64,000 nucleotides of DNA. It comes from Bradyrhizobium diazoefficiens USDA 110. Lineage in GTDB: Bacteria > Pseudomonadota > Alphaproteobacteria > Rhizobiales > Xanthobacteraceae. The position numbers and the translations under genes are program-made. Of the stretch, positions 52,632-60,975 are shown one piece after another. The notes beneath the pieces are model-generated. The model saw only the letters and a list, made by a program, of their open reading frames with translations, searched no databases and was not told where the DNA came from. The stretch's first letter is position 1. The number at the start of each line of letters is the position of its first letter. Location: contig NC_004463.1 in the NCBI RefSeq assembly GCF_000011365.1, forward strand, positions 2,590,001 to 2,654,000, in the 5' to 3' direction.

Positions 52632-52729
52632 CGTCATTCCGGGGCGACGCGTAGCGTCGAGCCCGGAATCCATACTCCCGATCGTGGTTATGGATTCCGG
52701 GTTCACGCTACGCGTGCCCCGGAATGACG
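52632..52729. repeat. CGTCATTCCGG multi-arm repeat, copy 3
   Basis: CGTCATTCCGG at 52632 pairs with CCGGAATGACG ending at 52729. The left arm GGCGACGC/GCGTCG and a central arm CCCGGAATCCATA...TATGGATTCCGGG are visible; the right arm is CACGCTACGCGTG. Same ends and layout as copies 1 and 2, with a different central arm. Confidence 0.75.
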
Positions 52730-52895
52730 GTGGCAAAAGCGGCTCTCCATCCCTCCCGGAACTGCCCCCACGCCTGGCCGTTATGGCCCCTGGGGCGGCC
52801 GCCCGGCCGCGTCAATTTCGCAGGGGAAGTGTTCACCTCCGCCAGCCACTTTCCGCTAAAATGTCGGTCACCCGCGCTGATCCATGAGGTCCGCC

Positions 52896-55163
52896 ATGAG
52901 CTTCCGCCGCGACACCATCACAAAACCGATCTTCTCCTGGGCGCGCGGCGTGCTGCCGGCGATGTCCGAAACCGAGCGCGAGGCGCTGGAGGCCGGCGAC
53001 GTCTGGTGGGACGCCGATCTGTTCACCGGCAACCCCGATTGGGCGAAGCTGCTGAAGGTCCCGCAGGCGACCCTGACCGACGAGGAGCAGGCCTTCCTCA
53101 ACGGCCCGGTCGATGAGCTCTGCGCCATGCTCGACGAGTGGAAGATCTTTTGGGAATGGCGCGATTTGCCGCCGGATGTCTGGCATTTCGTCAAGCGCGA
53201 AAAGTTCTTCGGCATGATCATTCCGAAGGAGTTCGGCGGCCTCGGCTTCTCGCCCTATGCCCATTCGGAAGTCGTGCGCAAGATCTCGACCCGCTCGATC
53301 GCTGCCGCCGTCACGGTGATGGTGCCGAACTCGCTCGGCCCCGGCGAGCTCCTGATGCGCTTCGGCACCAAGGAGCAGCAGGCGCGCTGGCTGCCGCGGC
53401 TGGCCAACGGCCGCGACATTCCCTGCTTCGGCCTCACCAGCCCGGAAGCCGGCTCCGACGCCGCCTCGATGGTGGACAGCGGCGTCATCTGCAAGGGCAC
53501 CTTCGAAGGCCGCGAGGTCGTGGGCCTCAGGCTCAACTGGCACAAGCGCTACATCACGCTCGGCCCCGTCGCGACGCTGCTCGGACTCGCCTTCAAGGCC
53601 TATGACCCCGACCACCTCGTGGGCCAGCAGGAAGAGCTCGGCATTACCGTGGCGCTGATCCCGAGCAATCTGCCCGGCGTCGAGATCGGCCACCGCCACC
53701 TGCCGTCGATGCAGGTCTTCCAGAACGGCCCGAACCGGGGCCGCGACGTCTTCATTCCGCTCGATTACGTCATCGGCGGCAAGGAGCGCCTCGGGCAGGG
53801 CTGGAAGATGCTGATGACGGCGCTTGCCGCCGGCCGCGGCATCTCGCTGCCGTCGCTGTCGGCCGCGGGCGCTGCGTATGCCGCGCGCACCACCGGCGCC
53901 TACGCCCGCATCCGCGAGCAGTTCGGCATCTCCATCTCCAAGTTCGAAGGTGTCGAGGAGCCGCTCGCGCGTATCGTCGCCACCGCCTATCAGCTCGACG
54001 CGGCACGGCGGCTGACCTGCGCGGCGCTCAATGCCGGCGTCCATCCCGCCGTCATCTCCGGCATCATGAAGCTGCACGCGACCGAGCGGATGCGTACCGC
54101 CGTCGACGACGCCATGGATATCCACGGCGGCAAGGCCGTGATCGAAGGTCCGCAAAACTATCTCGGCAATCTCCACCGCGCCGTTCCGGTCGGCATCACG
54201 GTCGAGGGCGCCAATATCCTCACCCGCAATCTCATCGTGTTCGGGCAGGGCGCGATCCGCGCCCATCCCTATCTGCTCGACGAGATGAACGCGCTCGCCG
54301 ACACCGACCGAGAACGCGGTTTGACGGCATTCGACACCGCGTTCTGGAAGCATGTCGGCCACAGCTTTCAGACACTCTTTCGTGCCTTCGGCCGGAGCTG
54401 GACCTTCGGCGCGTTCGCGTCGGCGCCGGATGCGGGCGACGCCACGCCATTCTATCGCCAGCTCTCGCGCTATTCGGCGGCGTTTGCGCTCTGTGCCGAC
54501 ATGGCGCTGCTCACGCTCGGCGGCGCGCTCAAGCGCAAGGAGATGCTGTCGGCGCGCTTCGGCGACATTCTGTCCGAGCTGTATCTGCTCTCGGCCGCGC
54601 TGAAACGCTGGCAGGACGAGGGCCGGCAGACGGAGGACTTTGCCGCGCTGGAATGGTGCATGGCGACCGGCTTCAAGACCATTGAAAATCGGCTCGCCGA
54701 AATCCTCGCCAATCTGCCGAACCGCTTCGTCGCGGGATTCCTCAAGCTCGTGGTTCAGCCTTTTGGCGCCCGTGTGCTCGGCCCGTCCGACCGGGTCGTG
54801 CATCAATGCGCGAGCCTCGTGCTGGAGCCGTCGGCGGTACGTGACCGCCTGACGGCCGACCTCGCTTATGTCGACGATGACGGCGGCTTTGCCCGGCTGG
54901 AGCGCGCCTTCAAGCTGGTCGCGGGCACCGATGCGATCGCCAAGCGCATGCGCGCCGCGCACATCAGCGACTGGAAGGAGGCGGTCGCCAAGGGTGTGAT
55001 CACGCAGGCCGAGGGCGAGCAGCTCGCCGCAACCCGCGAAGCCGTCGCGAAGGTGATCGAGGTCGACGATTTTGCGCCGGAGGCGCTGTCGCCGATTTAC
55101 AAGAAAACCGGAGATGTGCATCAGTTCTTCCAGGAACTCGGTGAACAGAGGGCGGCGAGCTGA
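52896..55163 (+). CDS. fadE: Acyl-CoA dehydrogenase (FadE type)
   Basis: 755 aa from ATG 52896. The first step of beta-oxidation: it makes trans-2-enoyl-CoA using FAD. Large FadE layout: N-terminal helix region and active-site domain (EFGGLGFSPYAHSEVVRKI, FGLTSPEAGSDAASM), FAD-binding WHKRYITLGPVATLLGLAFKA and the catalytic-domain segment VFQNGPNRGRDVFIPLDYVIGG, then the C-terminal DUF1974 extension (DIHGGKAVIEGPQNYLG ... TEDFAALEWCMATG). Its stop overlaps the ATG of fadA (TGATG), giving a coupled fadE-fadA-fadB operon. Confidence 0.95.
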   Translation: MSFRRDTITKPIFSWARGVLPAMSETEREALEAGDVWWDADLFTGNPDWAKLLKVPQATLTDEEQAFLNGPVDELCAMLDEWKIFWEWRDLPPDVWHFVKREKFFGMIIPKEFGGLGFSPYAHSEVVRKISTRSIAAAVTVMVPNSLGPGELLMRFGTKEQQARWLPRLANGRDIPCFGLTSPEAGSDAASMVDSGVICKGTFEGREVVGLRLNWHKRYITLGPVATLLGLAFKAYDPDHLVGQQEELGITVALIPSNLPGVEIGHRHLPSMQVFQNGPNRGRDVFIPLDYVIGGKERLGQGWKMLMTALAAGRGISLPSLSAAGAAYAARTTGAYARIREQFGISISKFEGVEEPLARIVATAYQLDAARRLTCAALNAGVHPAVISGIMKLHATERMRTAVDDAMDIHGGKAVIEGPQNYLGNLHRAVPVGITVEGANILTRNLIVFGQGAIRAHPYLLDEMNALADTDRERGLTAFDTAFWKHVGHSFQTLFRAFGRSWTFGAFASAPDAGDATPFYRQLSRYSAAFALCADMALLTLGGALKRKEMLSARFGDILSELYLLSAALKRWQDEGRQTEDFAALEWCMATGFKTIENRLAEILANLPNRFVAGFLKLVVQPFGARVLGPSDRVVHQCASLVLEPSAVRDRLTADLAYVDDDGGFARLERAFKLVAGTDAIAKRMRAAHISDWKEAVAKGVITQAEGEQLAATREAVAKVIEVDDFAPEALSPIYKKTGDVHQFFQELGEQRAAS

Positions 55164-56446
55164 TGGCACGACCGGTATTCATCGTCGACGGCAGCCGGAC
55201 GCCGTTCCTGAAGGCGCGCTCGGGGCCGGGGCCGTTCACGCCGGTCGATCTCGCCGTGCAATGCGGCCGGCCGCTCCTGGCGCGCCAGCCGTTTTCGCCC
55301 ACAAGCTTCGACCAGGTCATCCTCGGCTGCGTCAACGTGATCGCGGACGAGATGAACCCGGCTCGCGTCGCGGCGCTTCGGCTCGGCATGGGCGAGGACA
55401 TGGTCGCCTTCACGGTGCAGATCAATTGCGGCTCCGGCATGCAGTCGATCGACACCGCCTACCGCTACATCCGCGAGGGCCACGCCGACATGATCCTGGC
55501 CGGCGGCACCGAGGCGCTGAGCCACGCGCCGCTGGTGTGGCCGAATTCCGGCGTGCGCTGGTTTGCCGGTCTTGCCACGGCGAAGGGCGTAGCCGCGAAG
55601 CTGGCCGCCGCCTTCAAATTGCGGCCGCGCTATCTCAAGCCGATCATCGGCCTCGAGCGCGGCCTGACCGACCCCATCACAGACTTGAACATGGGCCAGA
55701 CCGCCGAGGTCGTCGGCCATCTCTTCGGCATTACGCGCGCACAGTCCGACGCCTACGCAGCCGAGAGCCATCGCCGGCTCGCACATGCGCAGGGCGCGGG
55801 TTTTCTGAAGGGCGAGGTCGAGACCGCCTTTTCCCGCGACGGCAAGTTCTTCGACCATGACGACGGCGTGCGGCCGGACTCCACGGCCGAGACGCTCGCA
55901 AAGCTGAGGCCGGTGTTCGAGCGCCCCTGGGGCCAGGTCACCGCCGGCAATTCCTCGCAAATCACCGATGGCGCCTCCTGGGTGATCCTCGCATCCGACG
56001 CGGCAGTCGCAAAGCACAAGCTGACGCCGAAGGCCGTCATCGTCGACAGCAACTGGGCCGCGCTCGATCCCAGCATCATGGGGCTTGGTCCCGTGATGTC
56101 GGCGACGCCGCTGCTTGCGCGCAACAACCTCACCATCAAGGACGTCGAGACCTGGGAGCTGAACGAAGCTTTCGCAACTCAGGTGCTCGGCTGCCTCGCC
56201 GCCTGGAACGACGACAAGTTCTGCCGCGAGATTTTGGGGCTCGACGGCGCGGCCGGTGAGATCGACCGTGACAAGCTCAATGTCGACGGCGGCGCGATCT
56301 CACTCGGCCATCCCGTCGGCACCTCCGGCAACCGCATCGTGCTGCATCTGGTCAACGCGATGAAGCGGCTCGGCACCCGGCGCGGCGTTGCCACCGAATG
56401 CATCGGCGGCGGGCTCGGCGGCGCCATGCTGATCGAGGCGGTGTGA
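55163..56446 (+). CDS. fadA: Acetyl-CoA acyltransferase (thiolase)
   Basis: 427 aa; start overlaps the fadE stop. Cleaves 3-ketoacyl-CoA. The acyl-binding nucleophile Cys89 lies in TVQINCGSGMQSIDTAYRYI. The second active-site region is LSHAPLVWPNSG, and the C-terminal catalytic Cys and His are in LGHPVGTSGNR (His) and GVATECIGGGLGGAMLIEAV (Cys). The C-terminal GGALGHP-type block is present as GGAISLGHP. FadI/FadA are hard to separate by sequence alone; fadA is used because of the FadE partner. Two bases separate it from fadB. Confidence 0.94.
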   Translation: MARPVFIVDGSRTPFLKARSGPGPFTPVDLAVQCGRPLLARQPFSPTSFDQVILGCVNVIADEMNPARVAALRLGMGEDMVAFTVQINCGSGMQSIDTAYRYIREGHADMILAGGTEALSHAPLVWPNSGVRWFAGLATAKGVAAKLAAAFKLRPRYLKPIIGLERGLTDPITDLNMGQTAEVVGHLFGITRAQSDAYAAESHRRLAHAQGAGFLKGEVETAFSRDGKFFDHDDGVRPDSTAETLAKLRPVFERPWGQVTAGNSSQITDGASWVILASDAAVAKHKLTPKAVIVDSNWAALDPSIMGLGPVMSATPLLARNNLTIKDVETWELNEAFATQVLGCLAAWNDDKFCREILGLDGAAGEIDRDKLNVDGGAISLGHPVGTSGNRIVLHLVNAMKRLGTRRGVATECIGGGLGGAMLIEAV

Positions 56447-56448
56447 CC

Positions 56449-58545
56449 ATGGATTCCAGGATCATGACCGCGCTCGGCGACCGCGTGCTGACGCTCGGGC
56501 CTCAGCCCGCGGCAGACAGTCCATACAAGCACTTCAAGCTCACACGCGATGCCGACGGTGTCGCCTGGCTGCTGTTCGATCGCGCCGATGCGAGCGCCAA
56601 TACGCTCTCCTCCGACGTGATGGAAGAGTTCGACGCGGTGCTCGCCGCGATCGAGACCGAACGCCCCGCAGGTCTCGTGATCCGCTCGGCCAAACCGTCC
56701 GGCTTCATCGCCGGCGCCGACGTCAACGAATTCCGCGGTGCCAGCGATCCCGAGATGGTGGAGACGCGCATCCGCGCCGCGCATGCCGTCGTCGACCATC
56801 TGGAGGCCTTGAGGCTGCCGACGGTCGCGGTCATCCACGGCTTCTGCCTCGGCGGCGGGCTCGAGATCGCGCTCGCCTGCCAGTCGCGCATCGCCATCGA
56901 GGGTGCGCGCTTCGGCTTCCCGGAGGTGATGCTCGGCCTGCATCCCGGTCTCGGCGGCACTGCCCGTTTCACGGCGCTGGTCAATCCGACCCAGTCGATG
57001 GCCTTGATGCTGACCGGCCGTACCATCGATGCGCGCCGCGCCAAATCGCTAGGCCTCGTCGACACCGTGACGCAGGAACGCCACGTCCGTGGCGCCGTGA
57101 AAGACGTGCTGTTCGGCCGGCTGAAGCGGGCCAAGCCTGGCCTGCTGACGCGGGCGGCCAATCTCGGGCCGGTGCGTGGACTGCTGGCCAAGCGCATGCG
57201 CTCGGAGGCGGCGAAGGCCGCACCGCGCGAGCACTATCCGGCGCCTTACGCGCTGATCGATCTCTGGGAAACGCATGGCGACAGCAAAGCCGCGATGCTG
57301 GCGGCCGAGCAGGCCTCGTTCGCCAAGCTGATGGTGACGCCCACCGCGCAGAATCTGATCCGCGTCTTCTTCCTGCGCGAGCAGATGAAGAAGGCGGCAG
57401 GCGCCGGCAACGCGGTGAAGCATGTCCATGTCATCGGCGCCGGCGCCATGGGCGGCGACATCGCAGCATGGTGTGCGGGGCAGGGGCTGCGGGTCTCGCT
57501 CGCCGACATGAAGGCGGAGCCGATCGCAGGGGCGGTGAAGCGTGCGGCCGAGCTTTACGGCAAGATCATCCGAAAACCCACCGAGGTGCGCGACGCGCTC
57601 GATCGCCTGATTCCGGACATGGACGGCGAGGGCGTCCGCAACGCCGATCTCGTCATCGAGGCGGTGCCGGAAAAGCTGGAGCTCAAGCAGAAAGTCTATG
57701 CCGGTCTCGAGCCGAAGATGAAGCCGGGTGCGATTCTTGCGACCAACACCTCGAGCATTCCGCTTCAGGACCTGCGCACCACGCTGGCGCGGCCCGATCG
57801 GCTGGTCGGGCTGCACTTTTTCAATCCGGTGTCGCGGCTGCAATTGGTCGAGGTCGTCAGCCATGACGGCAACGATGCACAGGTCTTGAGGGAGGCACTC
57901 GCCTTTGTCGGTGCGATCGACCGCCTGCCGCTCGCCGTGAAGAGCTCGCCCGGCTTCCTCGTCAACCGCGCGCTGACGCTCTACATGCTGGAGGCAATGG
58001 TGATGCTGGACGAGAAGATCGACCAGCGCCTGATCGACGCCGCGGCCGAGCAGTTCGGCATGCCGATGGGGCCGATCGAGCTTGCCGACCAGGTCGGGCT
58101 CGACATCTGCCTCGATGTCGGCGACATGCTGCGCACCAAGTTCGGCGATCTGCTGCCGCCGACGCCGGCATGGCTGCGCGAGAAGGTCGCCAAAGGCGAG
58201 CTCGGCCGCAAGACCGGCAGGGGCTTCTACACCTGGAAGGACGGCAAGGCCGAGAAGGTGCCGCTTCCCGAGACCGGCCCGCGCGTGACCGACCAGATGA
58301 TCGACCGCCTGGTGCTGCCGATGTCCAACGTCTGCGTCGCGGCGCTGCGCGAGGGCATTGTCGAGGATCCCGATGCGGTCGACGGCGCCATGATCTTCGG
58401 CACAGGGTATGCGCCGTTCCGCGGCGGCCCGCTGAACTATGCGCGCACGCGCGGCGTGGATAATGTCGTGTCCACCTTGCGCGAGCTCGCCGATCGGTTC
58501 GGCGGTCGTTTCGCGCCCGATCCGGGCTGGGACAATTTGAAATAG
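56449..58545 (+). CDS. fadB: Fatty-oxidation multifunctional enzyme (enoyl-CoA hydratase / 3-hydroxyacyl-CoA dehydrogenase)
   Basis: 698 aa from ATG 56449. N-terminal crotonase domain (about 1-190): VAWLLFDRADASANTLSSDVMEEF, GFIAGADVNEFRG, and the catalytic Glu regions of HGFCLGGGLEIALACQ and EVMLGLHPGLGGTARF. From about 305 it has the 3-hydroxyacyl-CoA dehydrogenase: HVIGAGAMGGDIAAWCAGQG (NAD), VIEAVPEKLELKQKVY, ATNTSSIPLQD, GLHFFNPV (catalytic His), KSSPGFLVNR. Isomerase or epimerase activity may also be present. The gene is the end of the fad core, with the CarF-type gene next. Confidence 0.95.
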   Translation: MDSRIMTALGDRVLTLGPQPAADSPYKHFKLTRDADGVAWLLFDRADASANTLSSDVMEEFDAVLAAIETERPAGLVIRSAKPSGFIAGADVNEFRGASDPEMVETRIRAAHAVVDHLEALRLPTVAVIHGFCLGGGLEIALACQSRIAIEGARFGFPEVMLGLHPGLGGTARFTALVNPTQSMALMLTGRTIDARRAKSLGLVDTVTQERHVRGAVKDVLFGRLKRAKPGLLTRAANLGPVRGLLAKRMRSEAAKAAPREHYPAPYALIDLWETHGDSKAAMLAAEQASFAKLMVTPTAQNLIRVFFLREQMKKAAGAGNAVKHVHVIGAGAMGGDIAAWCAGQGLRVSLADMKAEPIAGAVKRAAELYGKIIRKPTEVRDALDRLIPDMDGEGVRNADLVIEAVPEKLELKQKVYAGLEPKMKPGAILATNTSSIPLQDLRTTLARPDRLVGLHFFNPVSRLQLVEVVSHDGNDAQVLREALAFVGAIDRLPLAVKSSPGFLVNRALTLYMLEAMVMLDEKIDQRLIDAAAEQFGMPMGPIELADQVGLDICLDVGDMLRTKFGDLLPPTPAWLREKVAKGELGRKTGRGFYTWKDGKAEKVPLPETGPRVTDQMIDRLVLPMSNVCVAALREGIVEDPDAVDGAMIFGTGYAPFRGGPLNYARTRGVDNVVSTLRELADRFGGRFAPDPGWDNLK

Positions 58546-58604
58546 GGATGATGTCGGCAAAAGATGCTATTATGGGTAGTGGAGCCCGTGGAGGAGCATC
58601 GCCG

Positions 58605-59357
58605 ATGCCGACGATCCCGTTCTTCAAGCATGCGACCTTGCGCGAGATCATCATCACGCGGCTGTGTTGTGCGGCTGATGCCGTCGTGGTCCTGTGCTGC
58701 GCAATTTATCTCGTCGGATGTTACCACGCGGCAGGATTGCGCTGGCCGTGGCTGATCGTGGCACTCCTGATCGGTTATTTCCTCGCTGATTTTTTTTCGG
58801 GGCTGGTGCATTGGGCGGTCGACACGTGGCTCGACGAGGGGGGGCTCGGCCGCGGCATCGCGATGACGCGAGAGCATCACACCCATCCGAGCCACGTCCT
58901 GCTCTACGAATTCCTCGACCAGGCTTCCCTCGGTGCGGCACCGAGCGCCGTGGTGGTCGGCATTTCGGCCGCGATCACGGCGTTGTTCCCGGTTTCCGCA
59001 CTCACTTACGCGCTGATGATCGTCTGGTTCGTGATCGCGACTTGCATGCTGTTTGGCATGAGCTTTCATAATCTTGCGCATTGGCGGGTCCGCCCGCCGC
59101 TCCTGCGCATGGCGCAAAGGCTGCATCTGGTCTGCTCACCCGAGCATCATTTGCGTCACCACCGCGACCACACTGTCCGCTATTGTGTCATCAATGGATG
59201 GGCCAACTATCCGTGCGACAGTCTCCGGCTTTGGAGCAGGCTGGAACGGCTCGTGACGGCAACGACAGGGCGCACGCCGCGGGCCGACGATGCGGAGTGG
59301 CAACGCAAGCTCAACGATACCGGAATCTTCGTCGAGACGCCGCGGCCGGCTGGATAG
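58605..59357 (+). CDS. CarF/TMEM189/Kua-family lipid desaturase (plasmanylethanolamine desaturase type)
   Basis: 250 aa from ATG 58605 with GGAGGAG at 58590-58596. Four hydrophobic segments (about 18-40, 45-66, 112-131, 134-152). The family's iron-binding His motifs are complete: ADFFSGLVHWAVDTW (His69), TREHHTHP (His91, His92), SFHNLAHW (His155, His159), and SPEHHLRHHRDHTVRYCVINGWANYP (His181, 182, 185, 186, 189). These are the marks of the CarF/TMEM189 desaturase that introduces the vinyl-ether bond of plasmalogens. It starts 59 bases after fadB on the same strand. Ether-lipid precursors in this organism are unproven. Confidence 0.8.
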   Translation: MPTIPFFKHATLREIIITRLCCAADAVVVLCCAIYLVGCYHAAGLRWPWLIVALLIGYFLADFFSGLVHWAVDTWLDEGGLGRGIAMTREHHTHPSHVLLYEFLDQASLGAAPSAVVVGISAAITALFPVSALTYALMIVWFVIATCMLFGMSFHNLAHWRVRPPLLRMAQRLHLVCSPEHHLRHHRDHTVRYCVINGWANYPCDSLRLWSRLERLVTATTGRTPRADDAEWQRKLNDTGIFVETPRPAG

Positions 59358-59436
59358 CGCAAGCTTGTCGCGTGCCGATGTTGCGCAAGGCGCCGCGGCT
59401 TTGTATCCAGAGCCGAGAGCCGCGGAGATCAACCAT

Positions 59437-59868
59437 ATGACCGACACGCACGTCAAAACCCCTTTCAGCTCCGATACCGAGCCGAGCGGCGATCTCTGCA
59501 TTCGCACGCTGGCGATGCCCGCCGACACCAACGCCAATGGCGACATTTTCGGCGGCTGGCTGCTCAGCCAGATGGACGTCGGCGGCGGCGTGTTCGCCTC
59601 GAAGGTCGCGAAGTCGCGCACCGTAACCGTTGCGATCGAGGCGATGAATTTTCGCAAAGCGGTGTATGTCGGCGATCTCGTCTCGGTCTACGCCAATCTC
59701 GTGCGGGTCGGACGCACCTCGCTCACCGTGCATCTCGAAGCCTGGGCGCTTCGCCGCAGGGAGGCGGACCCGTTCCTCGTCACCGACGGCAACTTCACCT
59801 ATGTCTCGATCGACGATCACGGCCGTCCGCAGTCGATAACCCCCACCGATACGCCGATCGCGACGTAG
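59437..59868 (+). CDS. Acyl-CoA thioesterase (YciA-like hot-dog)
   Basis: 143 aa from ATG 59437 with GGAG just upstream. Hot-dog fold: LAMPADTNANGDIFGGWLLSQMDVGGGVFAS with the catalytic Asp of NGDIFGGW, TVTVAIEAMNFRKAVYVGDLVSVYANLV, and RTSLTVHLEAWALRR. This is the YciA/Acot-type hexameric thioesterase that hydrolyses acyl-CoA. It follows the CarF-type gene by 79 bases, so it may be the last gene of a lipid-turnover operon with fadE-A-B. Chain-length preference unknown. Confidence 0.92.
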   Translation: MTDTHVKTPFSSDTEPSGDLCIRTLAMPADTNANGDIFGGWLLSQMDVGGGVFASKVAKSRTVTVAIEAMNFRKAVYVGDLVSVYANLVRVGRTSLTVHLEAWALRRREADPFLVTDGNFTYVSIDDHGRPQSITPTDTPIAT

Positions 59869-60059
59869 CCGTACGCGGCGCATCACCGCGCGACGTTGCG
59901 TCCGCGGTCGTCGCGTCTTCGCCAAGAACAAGTCATAAAACGGATGAGGTCCCGGCGTACTCAATTGAGTGTCGATTCGGGGTGGAAACGGCCTCAAATG
60001 CCCAGGAACCTTTGGGCAGAAGTGTCGTTATTTGCCCGCACTTGAGGAATCCACGGGCC

Positions 60060-60251
60060 ATGCCGGACAGCTACATCATCGAAGTTAATTCACAGACCGC
60101 AGGTATCGTCGTTCGCTCTCAAGGAGGCTATTGCTTCTTCGCCTCATCCGACCGCTTCTACCGCCTCGAAGGCCAGCTCTTCCGCAACGCCCGCGAAGCC
60201 GAGCGCGCTGCGCGCAAGCTGGTTAACGGCGATGTGAAGGAAGCGGCGTAG
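60060..60251 (+). CDS. Small conserved protein, 63 aa, unknown function
   Basis: 63 aa from ATG 60060, with a weak GAGGA upstream. Sequence MPDSYIIEVNSQTAGIVVRS, then QGGYCFFASSDRFYRLEGQLFRNAREAERAARKL. It looks like a small alpha/beta domain with a C-terminal helix. The core GYCFFASSDRFYRLEGQLF has the character of a widely conserved Rhizobiales small protein, but I do not recognise the family. No signal or transmembrane segment. Confidence 0.6.
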   Translation: MPDSYIIEVNSQTAGIVVRSQGGYCFFASSDRFYRLEGQLFRNAREAERAARKLVNGDVKEAA

Positions 60252-60255
60252 TCTC

Positions 60256-60290
60256 TGTCATTCCGGGGCGCGCGTAGCGCGAACCCAGAA
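60256..60290. repeat. Truncated CGTCATTCCGG-family element
   Basis: GTCATTCCGGGGCGCGCGTAGCGCG matches the left end and first hairpin (CGCG/CGCG) of the full elements; the right half is absent and the sequence runs into the next hairpin. Confidence 0.5.
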
Positions 60291-60314
60291 TATTTTGCCG
60301 CGCACTTCGTCTTG

Positions 60315-60340
60315 CCCTCTCCCGCAAGAAGGGGAGAGGG
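60315..60340. terminator. Hairpin between convergent genes
   Basis: CCCTCTCCC and GGGAGAGGG form a 9-bp stem with a short loop. It lies between the 63-aa gene and the convergent NTF2-like gene and could serve as a terminator for the latter. No T-run is visible. Confidence 0.5.
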
Positions 60341-60352
60341 TAAGAAGCGCCA

Positions 60353-60820
60353 TCACAATTTCGTCGCCGCGCGTGACAGCAGCTTCCAGTCGTCGCCCTG
60401 CTTCTGCCAGTTCATCAGGATGTGAAGGTTGGTCGGCACTTTTTTCCCATCGGCCGCCATCTCCTGTTCCGCGACCCAGTGGAAGCGCACGATCGCGGCC
60501 GGGCCGACGACCTTGATGGTCGGGTCCTTGTATTCGATCGACAGGAATTTCGATTTGCCGTCGGTGGCGTTGGTGATGAAGGTCGCCTTGTCCTCCACCT
60601 TGCCGCTGGAATGGCTGTAGCTCAGATCGTCCCAGCACAGCGCGCCGAGCGCCTTCGGATCGGCCGCGATCTGGGCGAGGCGGAAGGCCTCGACCTTCTT
60701 CGCCACGGCTTCTTCGTCCGCCGCCGCGGCCAGCGCCGGTGTCGTAAGGGCGAGCGCAGAGATGGCAAGAGCTGGAACGGCAAGGGTCGAGAGAGCCAGA
60801 TCGCGTCGGTTGATCGTCAT
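60353..60820 (-). CDS. Exported NTF2-like protein (Tat signal)
   Basis: 155 aa. The N-terminus is a twin-Arg signal (NRRDLALSTLAVPALAISALALTTPALA), so it is exported folded, which suggests a bound cofactor or a pre-folded dimer. The mature fold is a SnoaL/DUF4440-like cone barrel: VEAFRLAQIAADPKALGALCWDDLSYSHSSG, KSKFLSIEYKDPTI, AIVRFHWVAEQEMAADGKKVP, TNLHILMNWQKQGDDWKLLSRAATKL. DUF4440 members bind small ligands or act as isomerases. Ligand unknown; no operon partner. Confidence 0.85.
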   Translation of the reverse strand: MTINRRDLALSTLAVPALAISALALTTPALAAAADEEAVAKKVEAFRLAQIAADPKALGALCWDDLSYSHSSGKVEDKATFITNATDGKSKFLSIEYKDPTIKVVGPAAIVRFHWVAEQEMAADGKKVPTNLHILMNWQKQGDDWKLLSRAATKL

Positions 60821-60975
60821 CGTTTCCTCCTTTTTGCTCTTGATGAGAGTGTTACAGCCGCGCGCGGCTTTGTCGAGTGGTCACGTCGTCGTCATGCGCA
60901 TGCGTCATTGCGTGATCGCAGCCATATTGATACGTGTCGCGCATCGATGCGTCGTGCATTTGGGAAAGTACGGAA

